This document shows positions 1-6,745 of a DNA stretch of 34,699 nucleotides, piece after piece (position 1 is the first letter of the stretch; every line of letters begins with the position of its first letter). Below the pieces are notes generated by a model, which was not told where the DNA came from, searched no databases, and saw nothing but the letters and a program-made list of their open reading frames with translations. The stretch is from NCBI RefSeq assembly GCF_019237635.1, contig NZ_JAFAGS010000075.1, positions 1 through 34,699 of the forward strand. Direction: 5' to 3'. Origin of the DNA: Pluralibacter sp. GTDB taxonomy: Bacteria > Pseudomonadota > Gammaproteobacteria > Enterobacterales > Enterobacteriaceae. The position numbers and the translations under genes were made by a program.

Positions 1-210
1 GGCACCGAGGGCTATCGCACCGCCGAAGTGACGCTCGGCGGTGTGGATACGAATGAGCTGTCGTCGCGCACCATGGAAGCCCGCAAGGCGCCGGGGCTGT
101 ACTTTATCGGCGAGGTGATGGACGTGACCGGCTGGCTCGGCGGTTACAATTTCCAGTGGGCGTGGTCCTCCGCCTGGGCGTGTGCGCAGGCGCTTACCGG
201 GACGGAATGA
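1..210 (+). CDS. yhiN: YhiN family flavoprotein (NAD(P)/FAD-dependent oxidoreductase), C-terminal end
   Basis: Only the last 69 codons are present; the gene is cut by the left window edge. The frame is open from base 1 and stops with TGA at 208-210. The end contains GLYFIGEVMDVTGWLGGYNFQ, the typical C-terminal FAD-contacting segment of the HI0933/YhiN family of predicted flavoproteins, in which a G-E-x-x-D-V-x-G-x-x-G-G-Y-N pattern closes the Rossmann-type FAD site. The physiological substrate of this family is not established. In E. coli K-12 yhiN lies on the same chromosomal side of the nik/acpT/zntA region, so it serves here as the left conserved anchor of the accessory block. It converges on ddc, with a hairpin terminator between them. 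Confidence 0.85.
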   Translation, partial: GTEGYRTAEVTLGGVDTNELSSRTMEARKAPGLYFIGEVMDVTGWLGGYNFQWAWSSAWACAQALTGTE

Positions 211-214
211 CAAA

Positions 215-253
215 GATAAAAAAGCCGACAACATCGCTGTTGTCGGCTTTTTT
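215..253. terminator. Bidirectional intrinsic terminator between yhiN and ddc
   Basis: A perfect 9-bp stem, GCCGACAAC (224-232) and GTTGTCGGC (239-247), encloses a 6-nt loop. An A-rich run precedes it on the left and TTTTTT (248-253) follows on the right, so it works in both directions. It lies between two convergent genes, where a shared terminator is expected. Confidence 0.9.
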
Positions 254-267
254 CACTTCAGCAGCAA

Positions 268-1731
268 TCAGGCGTGCTGTAGCTGTTGCCCACAGGCCAT
301 CACGCTCGCCAGCAGAACTTTTACGTCCTCAAGGCACACGGTTGGGTTGAGCAGCGTCAGTTTCAGGCAGGTCACGCCGTCAGCTTCCGTTACGCCAACG
401 TTGGCGCTGCCGGAGGCCAGCAGCGCATCGCCGATACGCTGGTTCAGCAACGCAACGCCTGCGCTGTCGCCGTTTTCCGGGCGGAAACGGAACAGTACGC
501 TCGCCAGCTGCGGCTGCATGACCAGCTCCAGCTGCGGTTGCTCAGTCACAAACTGCGCGACCTGTTGCGCCAGCGTTACGCCTTTATCAATGATGTCGGC
601 ATACTGCTTTTTACCCAGCGCTTCCAGGCCCATCCACAGTTTCAGCGCATCGAAACGGCGCGTGGTTTGCAGCGATTTCGAGACCAGATTCGGTACGCCA
701 TGCTCTTCGTCAAAGTCAGAGTTCAGGTACGCCGCCTGGTAACGCATCAGCTGATAATGACGCGCATCTTTCAGCAGGAACGCGCCGCAACTGATGGTCT
801 GGAAAAACTGCTTGTGGAAGTCCAGCGTGACCGAGTCCGCAAGCTCCAGGCCATTCAGGAAGTGGCGATACTTCTCAGACAGCAGCAGCGCACCGCCCCA
901 GGCCGCATCCACATGCACCCAAATCTGCTGTTCAGCGGCCAGCGCGGCGATGTCGGCTAATGGATCGATAGCGCCCGCATCGGTGGTGCCTGCGGTGGCG
1001 ACAATCGCCATCACCTGCTCGCCGTTGGCTTTCGCCTGCGCCAGCTTCTCCGTCAGATCGTTGAGATCCATCCGCGAGAATTTATCGGTTTTCACAAGCG
1101 TAACGGACTGATAACCCAGCCCCATCAGCGCCATGTTCTTCTGCACAGAGAAGTGCGCGTGTTCAGAACAGAACACTTTAATTTTGCTGAGGTTACCGGT
1201 CAGGCCATGCAGTTGAACGGAGTGGCCCTGGCGGGCGAAAAAGGCATCACGCGCCAGCATCAGGCCCATCAGATTGCTTTGCGTACCACCGCTGGTGAAG
1301 ACCCCGGCGTCGCCCGCCGGGTAACCTACCTGCTCGCGCAGCCACTCAATCAGCTTCATCTCGATAATGGTCGCTGACGGGCTCTGGTCCCAGGAATCCA
1401 TGCTCTGGTTGGTGGCGTTAATCAGCACTTCCGCCGCCTGGCTGATGACCAGGCTCGGGCAATGCAGATGCGCCACGCACTGCGGATGGTGTACGGACAG
1501 GCTGTCTTTGAGGAAATACTCAACGGCGCGCTCAATGGCGGCCTGGTTGCCCAGGCCCTGCGCGGTAAACGCTAAATTGATGCGCTCACGGAGTTCCGCG
1601 ACGGTTTTGCCCTGATACATCTCAGGTTGCTTCAGCCACTGCACAACTGCTTGCGTGCTCTGCTCAATGGCGTCCTGATAGGCGGCAATACTTTGCGCGG
1701 AGCCGGACAGAATCGGATTTAAATCAGACAT
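268..1731 (-). CDS. ddc: L-2,4-diaminobutyrate decarboxylase (PLP-dependent group II)
   Basis: Decarboxylates L-2,4-diaminobutyrate to 1,3-diaminopropane in the cytoplasm, the second step of the Dat-Ddc pathway known from Acinetobacter baumannii and Haemophilus influenzae. The 487-residue protein has the group II decarboxylase layout: TSGGTQSNL at 146-154 (phosphate and cofactor contacts), VDAAWGG at 274-280 with Asp275 facing the pyridine nitrogen, and DFHKQF around 304-309, with Lys307 as the Schiff-base lysine after His306. The start ATG at 1731 follows GGAG in the 17-base gap after dat, so the two genes form one operon, dat first. Glutamate or aspartate decarboxylases share the fold, but the tight pairing with dat decides for Ddc. 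The gene looks intact and of normal length. Confidence 0.93.
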   Translation of the reverse strand: MSDLNPILSGSAQSIAAYQDAIEQSTQAVVQWLKQPEMYQGKTVAELRERINLAFTAQGLGNQAAIERAVEYFLKDSLSVHHPQCVAHLHCPSLVISQAAEVLINATNQSMDSWDQSPSATIIEMKLIEWLREQVGYPAGDAGVFTSGGTQSNLMGLMLARDAFFARQGHSVQLHGLTGNLSKIKVFCSEHAHFSVQKNMALMGLGYQSVTLVKTDKFSRMDLNDLTEKLAQAKANGEQVMAIVATAGTTDAGAIDPLADIAALAAEQQIWVHVDAAWGGALLLSEKYRHFLNGLELADSVTLDFHKQFFQTISCGAFLLKDARHYQLMRYQAAYLNSDFDEEHGVPNLVSKSLQTTRRFDALKLWMGLEALGKKQYADIIDKGVTLAQQVAQFVTEQPQLELVMQPQLASVLFRFRPENGDSAGVALLNQRIGDALLASGSANVGVTEADGVTCLKLTLLNPTVCLEDVKVLLASVMACGQQLQHA

Positions 1732-1748
1732 TCGCTCATTGGCTCCGA

Positions 1749-3134
1749 TTAAACAGGCTTCACGCCAGCATTCAGCAGCGCGGTTTCAAACTTATCGAGG
1801 AAAATCTCCAGCTCGGCGTTGCTGATAAGCAGCGACGGCAGCAGACGCAGCACGCAGCCGCCACGGCCGCCGCGCTCGAGGATCAGACCGGCTTCAAAGC
1901 ATTTTTTCTGCAACAACGCGGAAAGCTCGCCGTCCGCCGGGTAGCAACCCATGTGATCCTGCGCTTCCTGCGGTTTAACGATTTCAATACCAATCATTAA
2001 GCCCAGGCCGCGTACATGGCCGATAACCGGGAAACGTTTTTGCATTTCAGCCAGTTTGCCTTTCAGCCATTCGCCCTGTTCAGCGACTTTATCGGCGATG
2101 CGGTCTTCTTTGAGGATCTTAAGCGTGGTGAGGCCGGTCGCCATCGCCAGCTGGTTGCCACGGAAGGTACCGGTATGGTGGCCCGGCGCCCAGGCATCGA
2201 ACTGTTTTTTAATGCCCAGTACCGCCAACGGTAAACCACCGCCAACCGCTTTGGACATGACGATGATATCTGGCTCGATACCGGCGTGTTCGAAGGCGAA
2301 CAGCTTGCCGGTACGGGCGAAGCCCGCCTGGACTTCGTCAAGAATCAGCAGAATGCCGTGTTCCTGAGTCACTTTACGGATGCGCTGCAGCCACTCGACC
2401 GGCGCCGGGTTTACGCCGCCTTCGCCCTGCACGGCTTCCAGGATAACGGCAGCCGGTTTACGCACGCCGCTTTCCACGTCGTTAATCAAGTTTTCGAAGT
2501 AGTAAGTCAGCGCTTTCACGCCAGCTTCGCCACCAATACCCAGCGGGCAGCGGTACAGGTGCGGGTAAGGCATAAACTGCACTTCCGGCATCATGCCGTT
2601 CACCGCTTCTTTCGGCGACAGGTTGCCGGTCACGGAGAGCGCGCCATGCGTCATGCCGTGATAACCGCCGGAGAAGCTGATCACGCCGGAACGGCCGGTC
2701 ACTTTTTTCGCCAGCTTCAGCGCCGCTTCAACGGCATCCGCGCCGGAAGGCCCGGTGAATTGCAGGCAATATTCTTTGCCCTGACCTGGCAGCAGAGAGA
2801 GCAGATAAGCGGAGAACTCATCTTTTAACGGCGTGGTCAGGTCAAGCGTATGTAACGGTAAGCCACTGGTAATGACGCTTTGGATGCTTTGAATCACATC
2901 AGGATGATTATGGCCCAGCGCCAGGGTTCCGGCGCCCGCAAGACAGTCAAGATATTGTTTATTTTCAACATCGGTAATCCAGACGCCCTGTGCTTTCGCA
3001 ATCGCCAACGGCAATTTACGCGGATAGCTTCTGACGTTGGATTCAAACTCAGCTTGTCTGGCTAAAAAGGTCTCATTGCTTTGCGGTAATGAATTAGCAC
3101 TCAAAGAATCAATACGGACTTTATCCGTCATCAT
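1749..3134 (-). CDS. dat: Diaminobutyrate--2-oxoglutarate aminotransferase
   Basis: A class III PLP aminotransferase that interconverts L-aspartate 4-semialdehyde plus glutamate with L-2,4-diaminobutyrate plus 2-oxoglutarate. It is 461 residues long, with [15 protein letters not shown] near 126-140 (phosphate contacts), [12 protein letters not shown] with Asp266, and [12 protein letters not shown] with Lys295 as the PLP lysine. First gene of the dat-ddc operon. Two adjacent ATGs exist (3134 and 3131); the AGGAG ribosome site is four bases before the first and seven before the second, so the second may be the real start. Its substrate is the product of the aspartokinase/Asd route, and a LysC-type aspartokinase is encoded divergently next door. 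In siderophore or ectoine clusters EctB-like enzymes do the same reaction, but no ectA or ectC is present here. Confidence 0.93.
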   Translation of the reverse strand: MMTDKVRIDSLSANSLPQSNETFLARQAEFESNVRSYPRKLPLAIAKAQGVWITDVENKQYLDCLAGAGTLALGHNHPDVIQSIQSVITSGLPLHTLDLTTPLKDEFSAYLLSLLPGQGKEYCLQFTGPSGADAVEAALKLAKKVTGRSGVISFSGGYHGMTHGALSVTGNLSPKEAVNGMMPEVQFMPYPHLYRCPLGIGGEAGVKALTYYFENLINDVESGVRKPAAVILEAVQGEGGVNPAPVEWLQRIRKVTQEHGILLILDEVQAGFARTGKLFAFEHAGIEPDIIVMSKAVGGGLPLAVLGIKKQFDAWAPGHHTGTFRGNQLAMATGLTTLKILKEDRIADKVAEQGEWLKGKLAEMQKRFPVIGHVRGLGLMIGIEIVKPQEAQDHMGCYPADGELSALLQKKCFEAGLILERGGRGGCVLRLLPSLLISNAELEIFLDKFETALLNAGVKPV

Positions 3135-3261
3135 ATCTCTCCTACAACCTGGCGTTGTTTTAACTCCGGGTTGAATAAGGGTTTAAATAGGGGGTAAAAA
3201 ACGCGGCTAATATATGCGTTTTCAGCAACGGACTCAATCTTTTCTTTTGTGTGGGTTTTTA

Positions 3262-3288
3262 TGTCATTTTCTTTAAAAATCAATGACA
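3262..3288 (-). promoter_or_regulatory. Dyad upstream of dat, possible operator
   Basis: TGTCATT (3262-3268) and AATGACA (3282-3288) form a perfect 7-bp inverted repeat whose half-sites are 20 bases apart, two helical turns, as in many dimeric repressor or activator sites. It lies about 130-155 bases before dat. On the minus strand a weak promoter-like TTGTCA...TGACAT pair with 17-base spacing falls on the same bases. No known regulator could be assigned. Confidence 0.35.
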
Positions 3289-3469
3289 AAATGGTGTTTT
3301 CTGGCGGCGGTGTTGGCGTATGAATTGTAACCAATTCTGTTGCGGGATGATGACTGGCTGGATTGTGTACAACGCCATGATAAAACTCAATTTTTAATAG
3401 TTATGAATTTTTAATGTTATTAGAACGTTATTTAAAGCAAACTTCGCCAGCAACTCTCCATTAAATAAT

Positions 3470-3511
3470 GATATTTTCCATTGGCTTATCGTAAATGTTG
3501 AGGAAAATATC
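3470..3511. repeat. 10-bp inverted repeat in the dat/lysC divergent region
   Basis: GATATTTTCC at 3470-3479 is matched by its exact reverse complement GGAAAATATC at 3502-3511. The 22-base spacer puts the centres 32 bases (about three helical turns) apart. It could be a pair of sites for one protein serving both divergent promoters. AT-rich sequence makes chance more likely, so this is only a candidate. Confidence 0.35.
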
Positions 3512-3636
3512 GATTCAGCGGATTAAATCACTTACTATGCCCGCCTTAAAAATCGCAAAACGAAAAAAGGAAGTCACTATTTAGCAATTCATACGCATCA
3601 CACCCGGCAACCCGTGAGCGGCAACACAGGTTATCG

Positions 3637-3722
3637 ACAACGGGAGCAGAATCCTGGGTTTTAAGCAGAAATGTTCGCGGGCGGACGTTTCGTAAGGTGA
3701 AGAGCACTTCCCTTATGCCGAA
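3637..3722 (+). promoter_or_regulatory. Eroded lysine-riboswitch-like leader (relic) before the lysC paralogue
   Basis: The segment contains, in order, GAATCCTGGGTT-like, CAGAA, GTTCGCGGGCGGACGTTTCG, TAAGGTGAAG and AGCACTTC blocks. As recalled, the 3' half of the E. coli lysC lysine-riboswitch leader runs through the same blocks in the same order (CTGGGTT, CAGAAG, GTTCGCAGTCGGGCGTTTCG, AAGTGGTGGAGCACTTC). A bulged stem, TAAGG(T)GAAG with CTTCCCTTA (3692-3714), and a small GTTCG/CGGAC stem can form. The conserved 5' core of the aptamer (AGAGG(T/C)GC and the following GGAG elements) is not visible upstream. The likely reading is a former lysine riboswitch that has lost its ligand-binding half. 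A covariance-model search is needed to confirm it. Confidence 0.55.
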
Positions 3723-3752
3723 ATGAAAATTTTCATGCCATATGAGTATGGC
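3723..3752 (+). repeat. Two adjacent perfect palindromes just before the lysC paralogue
   Basis: ATGAAAATTTTCAT (3723-3736) is a perfect 14-bp palindrome. It is followed directly by GCCATA-tgag-TATGGC (3737-3752), a perfect 6-bp hairpin with a 4-base loop. They end 19 bases before the start codon. They may be an operator or leader hairpins that affect translation. The gene's own ribosome site is weak (TGAG near 3762), so structure here could matter. Confidence 0.45.
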
Positions 3753-3771
3753 GCCCTGATATGAGATTGTT

Positions 3772-5133
3772 ATGACTCGCATTTATCCACACATCATCGT
3801 TGCCAAATTTGGCGGCACCAGCGTCGCTGATTTTGACGCGATGAGCCGTAGCGCCACCCTCGTCCTTGCTGATAAAAACGTTCGCCTGGTGGTGCTGTCT
3901 GCCTCTGCTGGCGTCACTAATCTGTTAGTCGAACTTGCTTCCGGTCTGGAAAGCCACGTTCGACTGGACAAAATTGAAACCCTGCGCATCCTGCAATACA
4001 ACATCATTTCACGCCTGAAGCAGCCTGACGCCATTGGTCAGGAGATCGATCGTCTGCTCGACAATATTAGCCGCCTGGCTGAAATGGCGGCCGATTCCTG
4101 CTCAGCCGCGTTGTGCGATGAGTTGGTTAGTCACGGTGAGCTCATGTCTTCCCTGCTGTTTGTGGAAGTATTACGTGAACAAGAAGTGGAGACCGAGTGG
4201 TTTGATGCCCGCAAAGTCATCCGCACTAATGATACGTTTGGCTGCGCGGTACCCGCGATAAGCGTCATCGCCGAGCTGGCGGAAAAACGGTTACGCCCAC
4301 GCCTCGAACAGGCGCTGGTGGTGACTCAGGGCTTTATCGGCAGCGATGCGGCAGGGCAAACCACGACGCTCGGCCGCGGCGGCAGTGATTACACCGCGTC
4401 CCTGTTGGCGGAGGCATTACAGGCCTCACGTGTGGATATCTGGACCGATGTCGCCGGGATTTACACCACCGATCCACGGATCGTCGCCCGGGCGAAACGT
4501 ATTGATAACCTCTCGTTCTCTGAAGCCAGAGAAATGGCGACCTTTGGCGCCAAAGTGCTTCATCCGGCAACCCTGCTGCCCGCGATGCGCAAGAACATTC
4601 CGGTGTTTGTCGGCTCCAGCAGCAACCCCTCAGCGGGCGGAACGCTGGTTTGCCGTGATGTGCTGGAGCCATCGCGCTATCGCGCCCTGGCCGTGCGCCG
4701 CCGTCAGACGCTGTTAACATTATCCAGCGTTAAGGCGCAGCCTGCGCACCGTTTTTTAGCGGATATATTTGGGATTTTGTCGCGTCACGAAATGGCGCTC
4801 GATCTGGTCACCACTTCGGAAACCAGCATCGCGCTGATCCTTGACTCCACCAGCTCAACGTCAGGAGACGCCGATACGCTGACCACCGCGCTGCTCACCG
4901 AGTTGTCGTCGCACTGCCATGTTGACGTCGAGACCGGTCTGGTGTTGGTTTCGCTGATTGGCAACGCGCTGTCTCAGTCGACGGCGGTGTGCCAGGAGGT
5001 TTTTGCTGAGCTGGAGCAACACGCGGTGCGCATGATTTGTCACGGCGCGTCCAACCACAATCTTTGCTTCCTGCTCCCGGCGGAATCCGCAGACAGCGCG
5101 GTCAAAGCGTTGCACCGTCGTTTGTTAGAATAA
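3772..5133 (+). CDS. LysC-type aspartokinase paralogue with altered lysine-binding site
   Basis: Phosphorylates L-aspartate to 4-phospho-L-aspartate. The 453-residue protein is clearly of the E. coli LysC (AK III) type: KFGGTSVADFDAM (12-24), SHGELMS (120-126), GRGGSDYTASLLAEAL (201-216), FGAKVLHPATL (258-268), then two ACT domains. Against the E. coli sequence as remembered (offset +4), residues tied to lysine feedback are changed: M318 to A322, S321 to A325, G323 to R327, S338 to A342, V339 to L343, V347 to T351, V349 to I353, T352 to I356, while the catalytic core is kept. An in-frame stop at 3757 leaves ATG 3772 as the only sensible start. The normal lysC of enterobacteria lies elsewhere (near pgi in E. 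coli), so this is probably a second copy serving dat-ddc. Insensitivity to lysine is an inference. Confidence 0.85.
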   Translation: MTRIYPHIIVAKFGGTSVADFDAMSRSATLVLADKNVRLVVLSASAGVTNLLVELASGLESHVRLDKIETLRILQYNIISRLKQPDAIGQEIDRLLDNISRLAEMAADSCSAALCDELVSHGELMSSLLFVEVLREQEVETEWFDARKVIRTNDTFGCAVPAISVIAELAEKRLRPRLEQALVVTQGFIGSDAAGQTTTLGRGGSDYTASLLAEALQASRVDIWTDVAGIYTTDPRIVARAKRIDNLSFSEAREMATFGAKVLHPATLLPAMRKNIPVFVGSSSNPSAGGTLVCRDVLEPSRYRALAVRRRQTLLTLSSVKAQPAHRFLADIFGILSRHEMALDLVTTSETSIALILDSTSSTSGDADTLTTALLTELSSHCHVDVETGLVLVSLIGNALSQSTAVCQEVFAELEQHAVRMICHGASNHNLCFLLPAESADSAVKALHRRLLE

Positions 5134-5162
5134 CGGCTGCGTTCTGGTGTGCAGAACACACC

Positions 5163-5191
5163 GGGCAAACCAACCCAGGGTTGGTTTGCCC
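5163..5191 (+). terminator. Strong hairpin after the aspartokinase gene
   Basis: GGGCAAACCAACCC (5163-5176) and GGGTTGGTTTGCCC (5178-5191) are perfect 14-base arms around one base; sterically the loop will be wider. It begins 29 bases after the stop codon and probably ends the aspartokinase transcript or protects its 3' end. Only a weak T-rich stretch follows, so intrinsic termination may be incomplete and could allow readthrough into the glycosyltransferase gene. Confidence 0.65.
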
Positions 5192-5256
5192 CACATTTAG
5201 CTGCGACTGCCTATATTAATGACATGTGCTGTTGTGATTAATGTAGAGAGAATGGA

Positions 5257-6693
5257 ATGCGTGGTCGTGTCGTGGCGGTCTGGGTGCTGGGATATGCGCT
5301 GTTGTGGACGTTTGCCACCGTTGGGCTTGATCCCACGGTACCTTACGATGCCGTTGAAGCCCTGAGCTGGGCGCAGAATGCGGACTGGGGCTCCCCGAAA
5401 AACCCCTGGTTGGTTGGCATGGCGATGTGGCCCGCGCTGTGGCTGCCTGTGTCGCTGAGCCTGTACTGGTACGCCAGCCATTTTCTGGCGATAGCCATTG
5501 GCATGGCGGGCGTTTGGGTCCTCGCCCGAAACCTGAGCGGTAGCGACCGGCTGGCCTGGCTTGCGCTGCTGACGCTCAACCTTTCCGGTCTCATCAACTT
5601 CGATATTATCAGCTACAACGATAACTACCTGCTGGTGATGTTGTGGCCGTGGATGATGCTGTGCTTTTATCTCGCCATTACGCGTCATGCCTGTTGGTGG
5701 CTGGCGTTTGCCGTCGTTGCCGGGCTGGCGTCCATGGCGAAGTACTCGACGCTGGCGTTTGTCGGTTTTGTGTTTTTATCGACGCTTATGGTGCCGCGTA
5801 TCCGCGCGTGCTACCGACACCCCGCGTTTTATGGCGCTCTGCTGTTGGGCCTGTTGCTGATTCTGCCCAACATTATCTGGCTGTGTCAGCACGATTTTGC
5901 CGCCTTTAGCTGGGTCAACTCGCAGATTAAAAATCGCTTTAACCCCGCGCTGGTCATTAAGGCGCTCACCGTCTTTTATCCTCTGCTGATTCTGTGGTGG
6001 GTGCTCCGGCGCTGCAATGTCCGTCTCGTGCTCCCGGAATCGTGGGCGCTGCGGGTGATGCTGGCGGTCTATTTGCTGCCTCTGATGATGATTTTCGCCT
6101 GGTTTTTGTTTCATCAGGGCGGTCGCCTGACGGAGTGGCTACAGCCGTTCTTTATCCTGACGCCCGCGCTGATGGTCAGTTGCGCCAGCCGCCATCCTGA
6201 ACGCCTGCCGCGCGGCGTCACTGTCTCGCTGTTCGGCATGGCGGGCGTGGTGCTGGCGGGATACATCGGCGTGTTGTGGGGGAACGTGGCGAATGCAGGC
6301 CAGGATAAAAGCAATATCATTCCCTTTAGCCAACAGTTGAGTCAGCAGTGGCAGGAGCGTTACGGCGCGCCATTGCGCTATGTCGGCGGAGAATACTGGT
6401 CGCAGTGGCTGACGTTTTACGCCCCGTCTCGCCCGTTGACGATAACGCCGTGGGATAACGATACGCAGCCTAATGTCTACAACGTGCATATCATGCAAGC
6501 GCAAATCGAGCGGCAGGGGGCGCTGCTGGTCGGGCGGCTGGGGATCACCTGCGAGCAGGAGCGATTTCAGGCGGCGCTAACGCCCTGGCCGACGCTCCGG
6601 ATAGACACGGTTCGCCAGATGATGTTTCGGGAAGACAACGCGAAGCCGCTTCGTCCGCTGTGCATCGCCTTTGTGAAACCGGCCGGGGCGTAG
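5257..6693 (+). CDS. GT-C fold membrane glycosyltransferase (family 39/PMT_2-like)
   Basis: A 478-residue polytopic inner-membrane protein, with about ten hydrophobic segments, beginning with a signal-anchor-like helix (residues 5-25). The first periplasmic loop has VPYDAVEALSWAQNADWG and SPKNPWL, with acidic residues Asp31 and Glu34, matching the catalytic D/E loop of lipid-phosphate-dependent GT-C enzymes such as ArnT. The C-terminal quarter (from about 340) is a soluble, probably periplasmic domain. Such enzymes move a sugar from an undecaprenyl-phosphate donor to a periplasmic acceptor, here unknown. ATG 5257 is preceded by AGAGAG six bases upstream. It stands alone between two hairpins, and no donor-making genes adjoin it. 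It might share the Arn donor, but nothing in the sequence proves this. Confidence 0.75.
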   Translation: MRGRVVAVWVLGYALLWTFATVGLDPTVPYDAVEALSWAQNADWGSPKNPWLVGMAMWPALWLPVSLSLYWYASHFLAIAIGMAGVWVLARNLSGSDRLAWLALLTLNLSGLINFDIISYNDNYLLVMLWPWMMLCFYLAITRHACWWLAFAVVAGLASMAKYSTLAFVGFVFLSTLMVPRIRACYRHPAFYGALLLGLLLILPNIIWLCQHDFAAFSWVNSQIKNRFNPALVIKALTVFYPLLILWWVLRRCNVRLVLPESWALRVMLAVYLLPLMMIFAWFLFHQGGRLTEWLQPFFILTPALMVSCASRHPERLPRGVTVSLFGMAGVVLAGYIGVLWGNVANAGQDKSNIIPFSQQLSQQWQERYGAPLRYVGGEYWSQWLTFYAPSRPLTITPWDNDTQPNVYNVHIMQAQIERQGALLVGRLGITCEQERFQAALTPWPTLRIDTVRQMMFREDNAKPLRPLCIAFVKPAGA

Positions 6694-6708
6694 CCGGGGG
6701 CCGGACAT

Positions 6709-6740
6709 GTCGGTCTGACCGCTGGAGCGGCCAGACCGAC
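6709..6740. terminator. Hairpin between convergent glycosyltransferase and mgtE genes
   Basis: GTCGGTCTG (6709-6717) pairs with CAGACCGAC (6732-6740); after one A-C mismatch the inner CCGC/GCGG pairs extend it. It lies in the 52-base gap between two convergent genes. Neither side has a T run, so it may act as a shared 3' stabiliser or a weak terminator. Confidence 0.55.
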
Positions 6741-6745
6741 AACGG

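Larger units (their letters stand above)
3135..3771. other. 637-base divergent regulatory region between dat and the lysC paralogue
   Basis: AT-rich compared with the flanking genes and without a convincing gene. It must carry the promoters for dat-ddc (leftward) and the aspartokinase (rightward). Visible structure: a TGTCATT/AATGACA dyad (3262-3288), a 10-bp inverted repeat (3470-3511), a stretch resembling the 3' half of a lysC lysine-riboswitch leader (about 3637-3722), and two back-to-back palindromes just before the start codon (3723-3752). Each is listed separately. No strong consensus sigma-70 promoter stands out. Confidence 0.7.

Noticed and set aside
3131-3334. 67-codon minus-strand frame ending on the dat start (ATATGATG)
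   Set aside because: The stop/start overlap looks like coupling, but there is no ribosome site, no recognisable protein, and the AT-rich region carries regulatory dyads.
3400-3771. Functional lysine riboswitch
   Set aside because: Only 3'-half blocks are visible; the AGAGG(T/C)GC core and its pairing partners were not found, so it is reported only as a relic.
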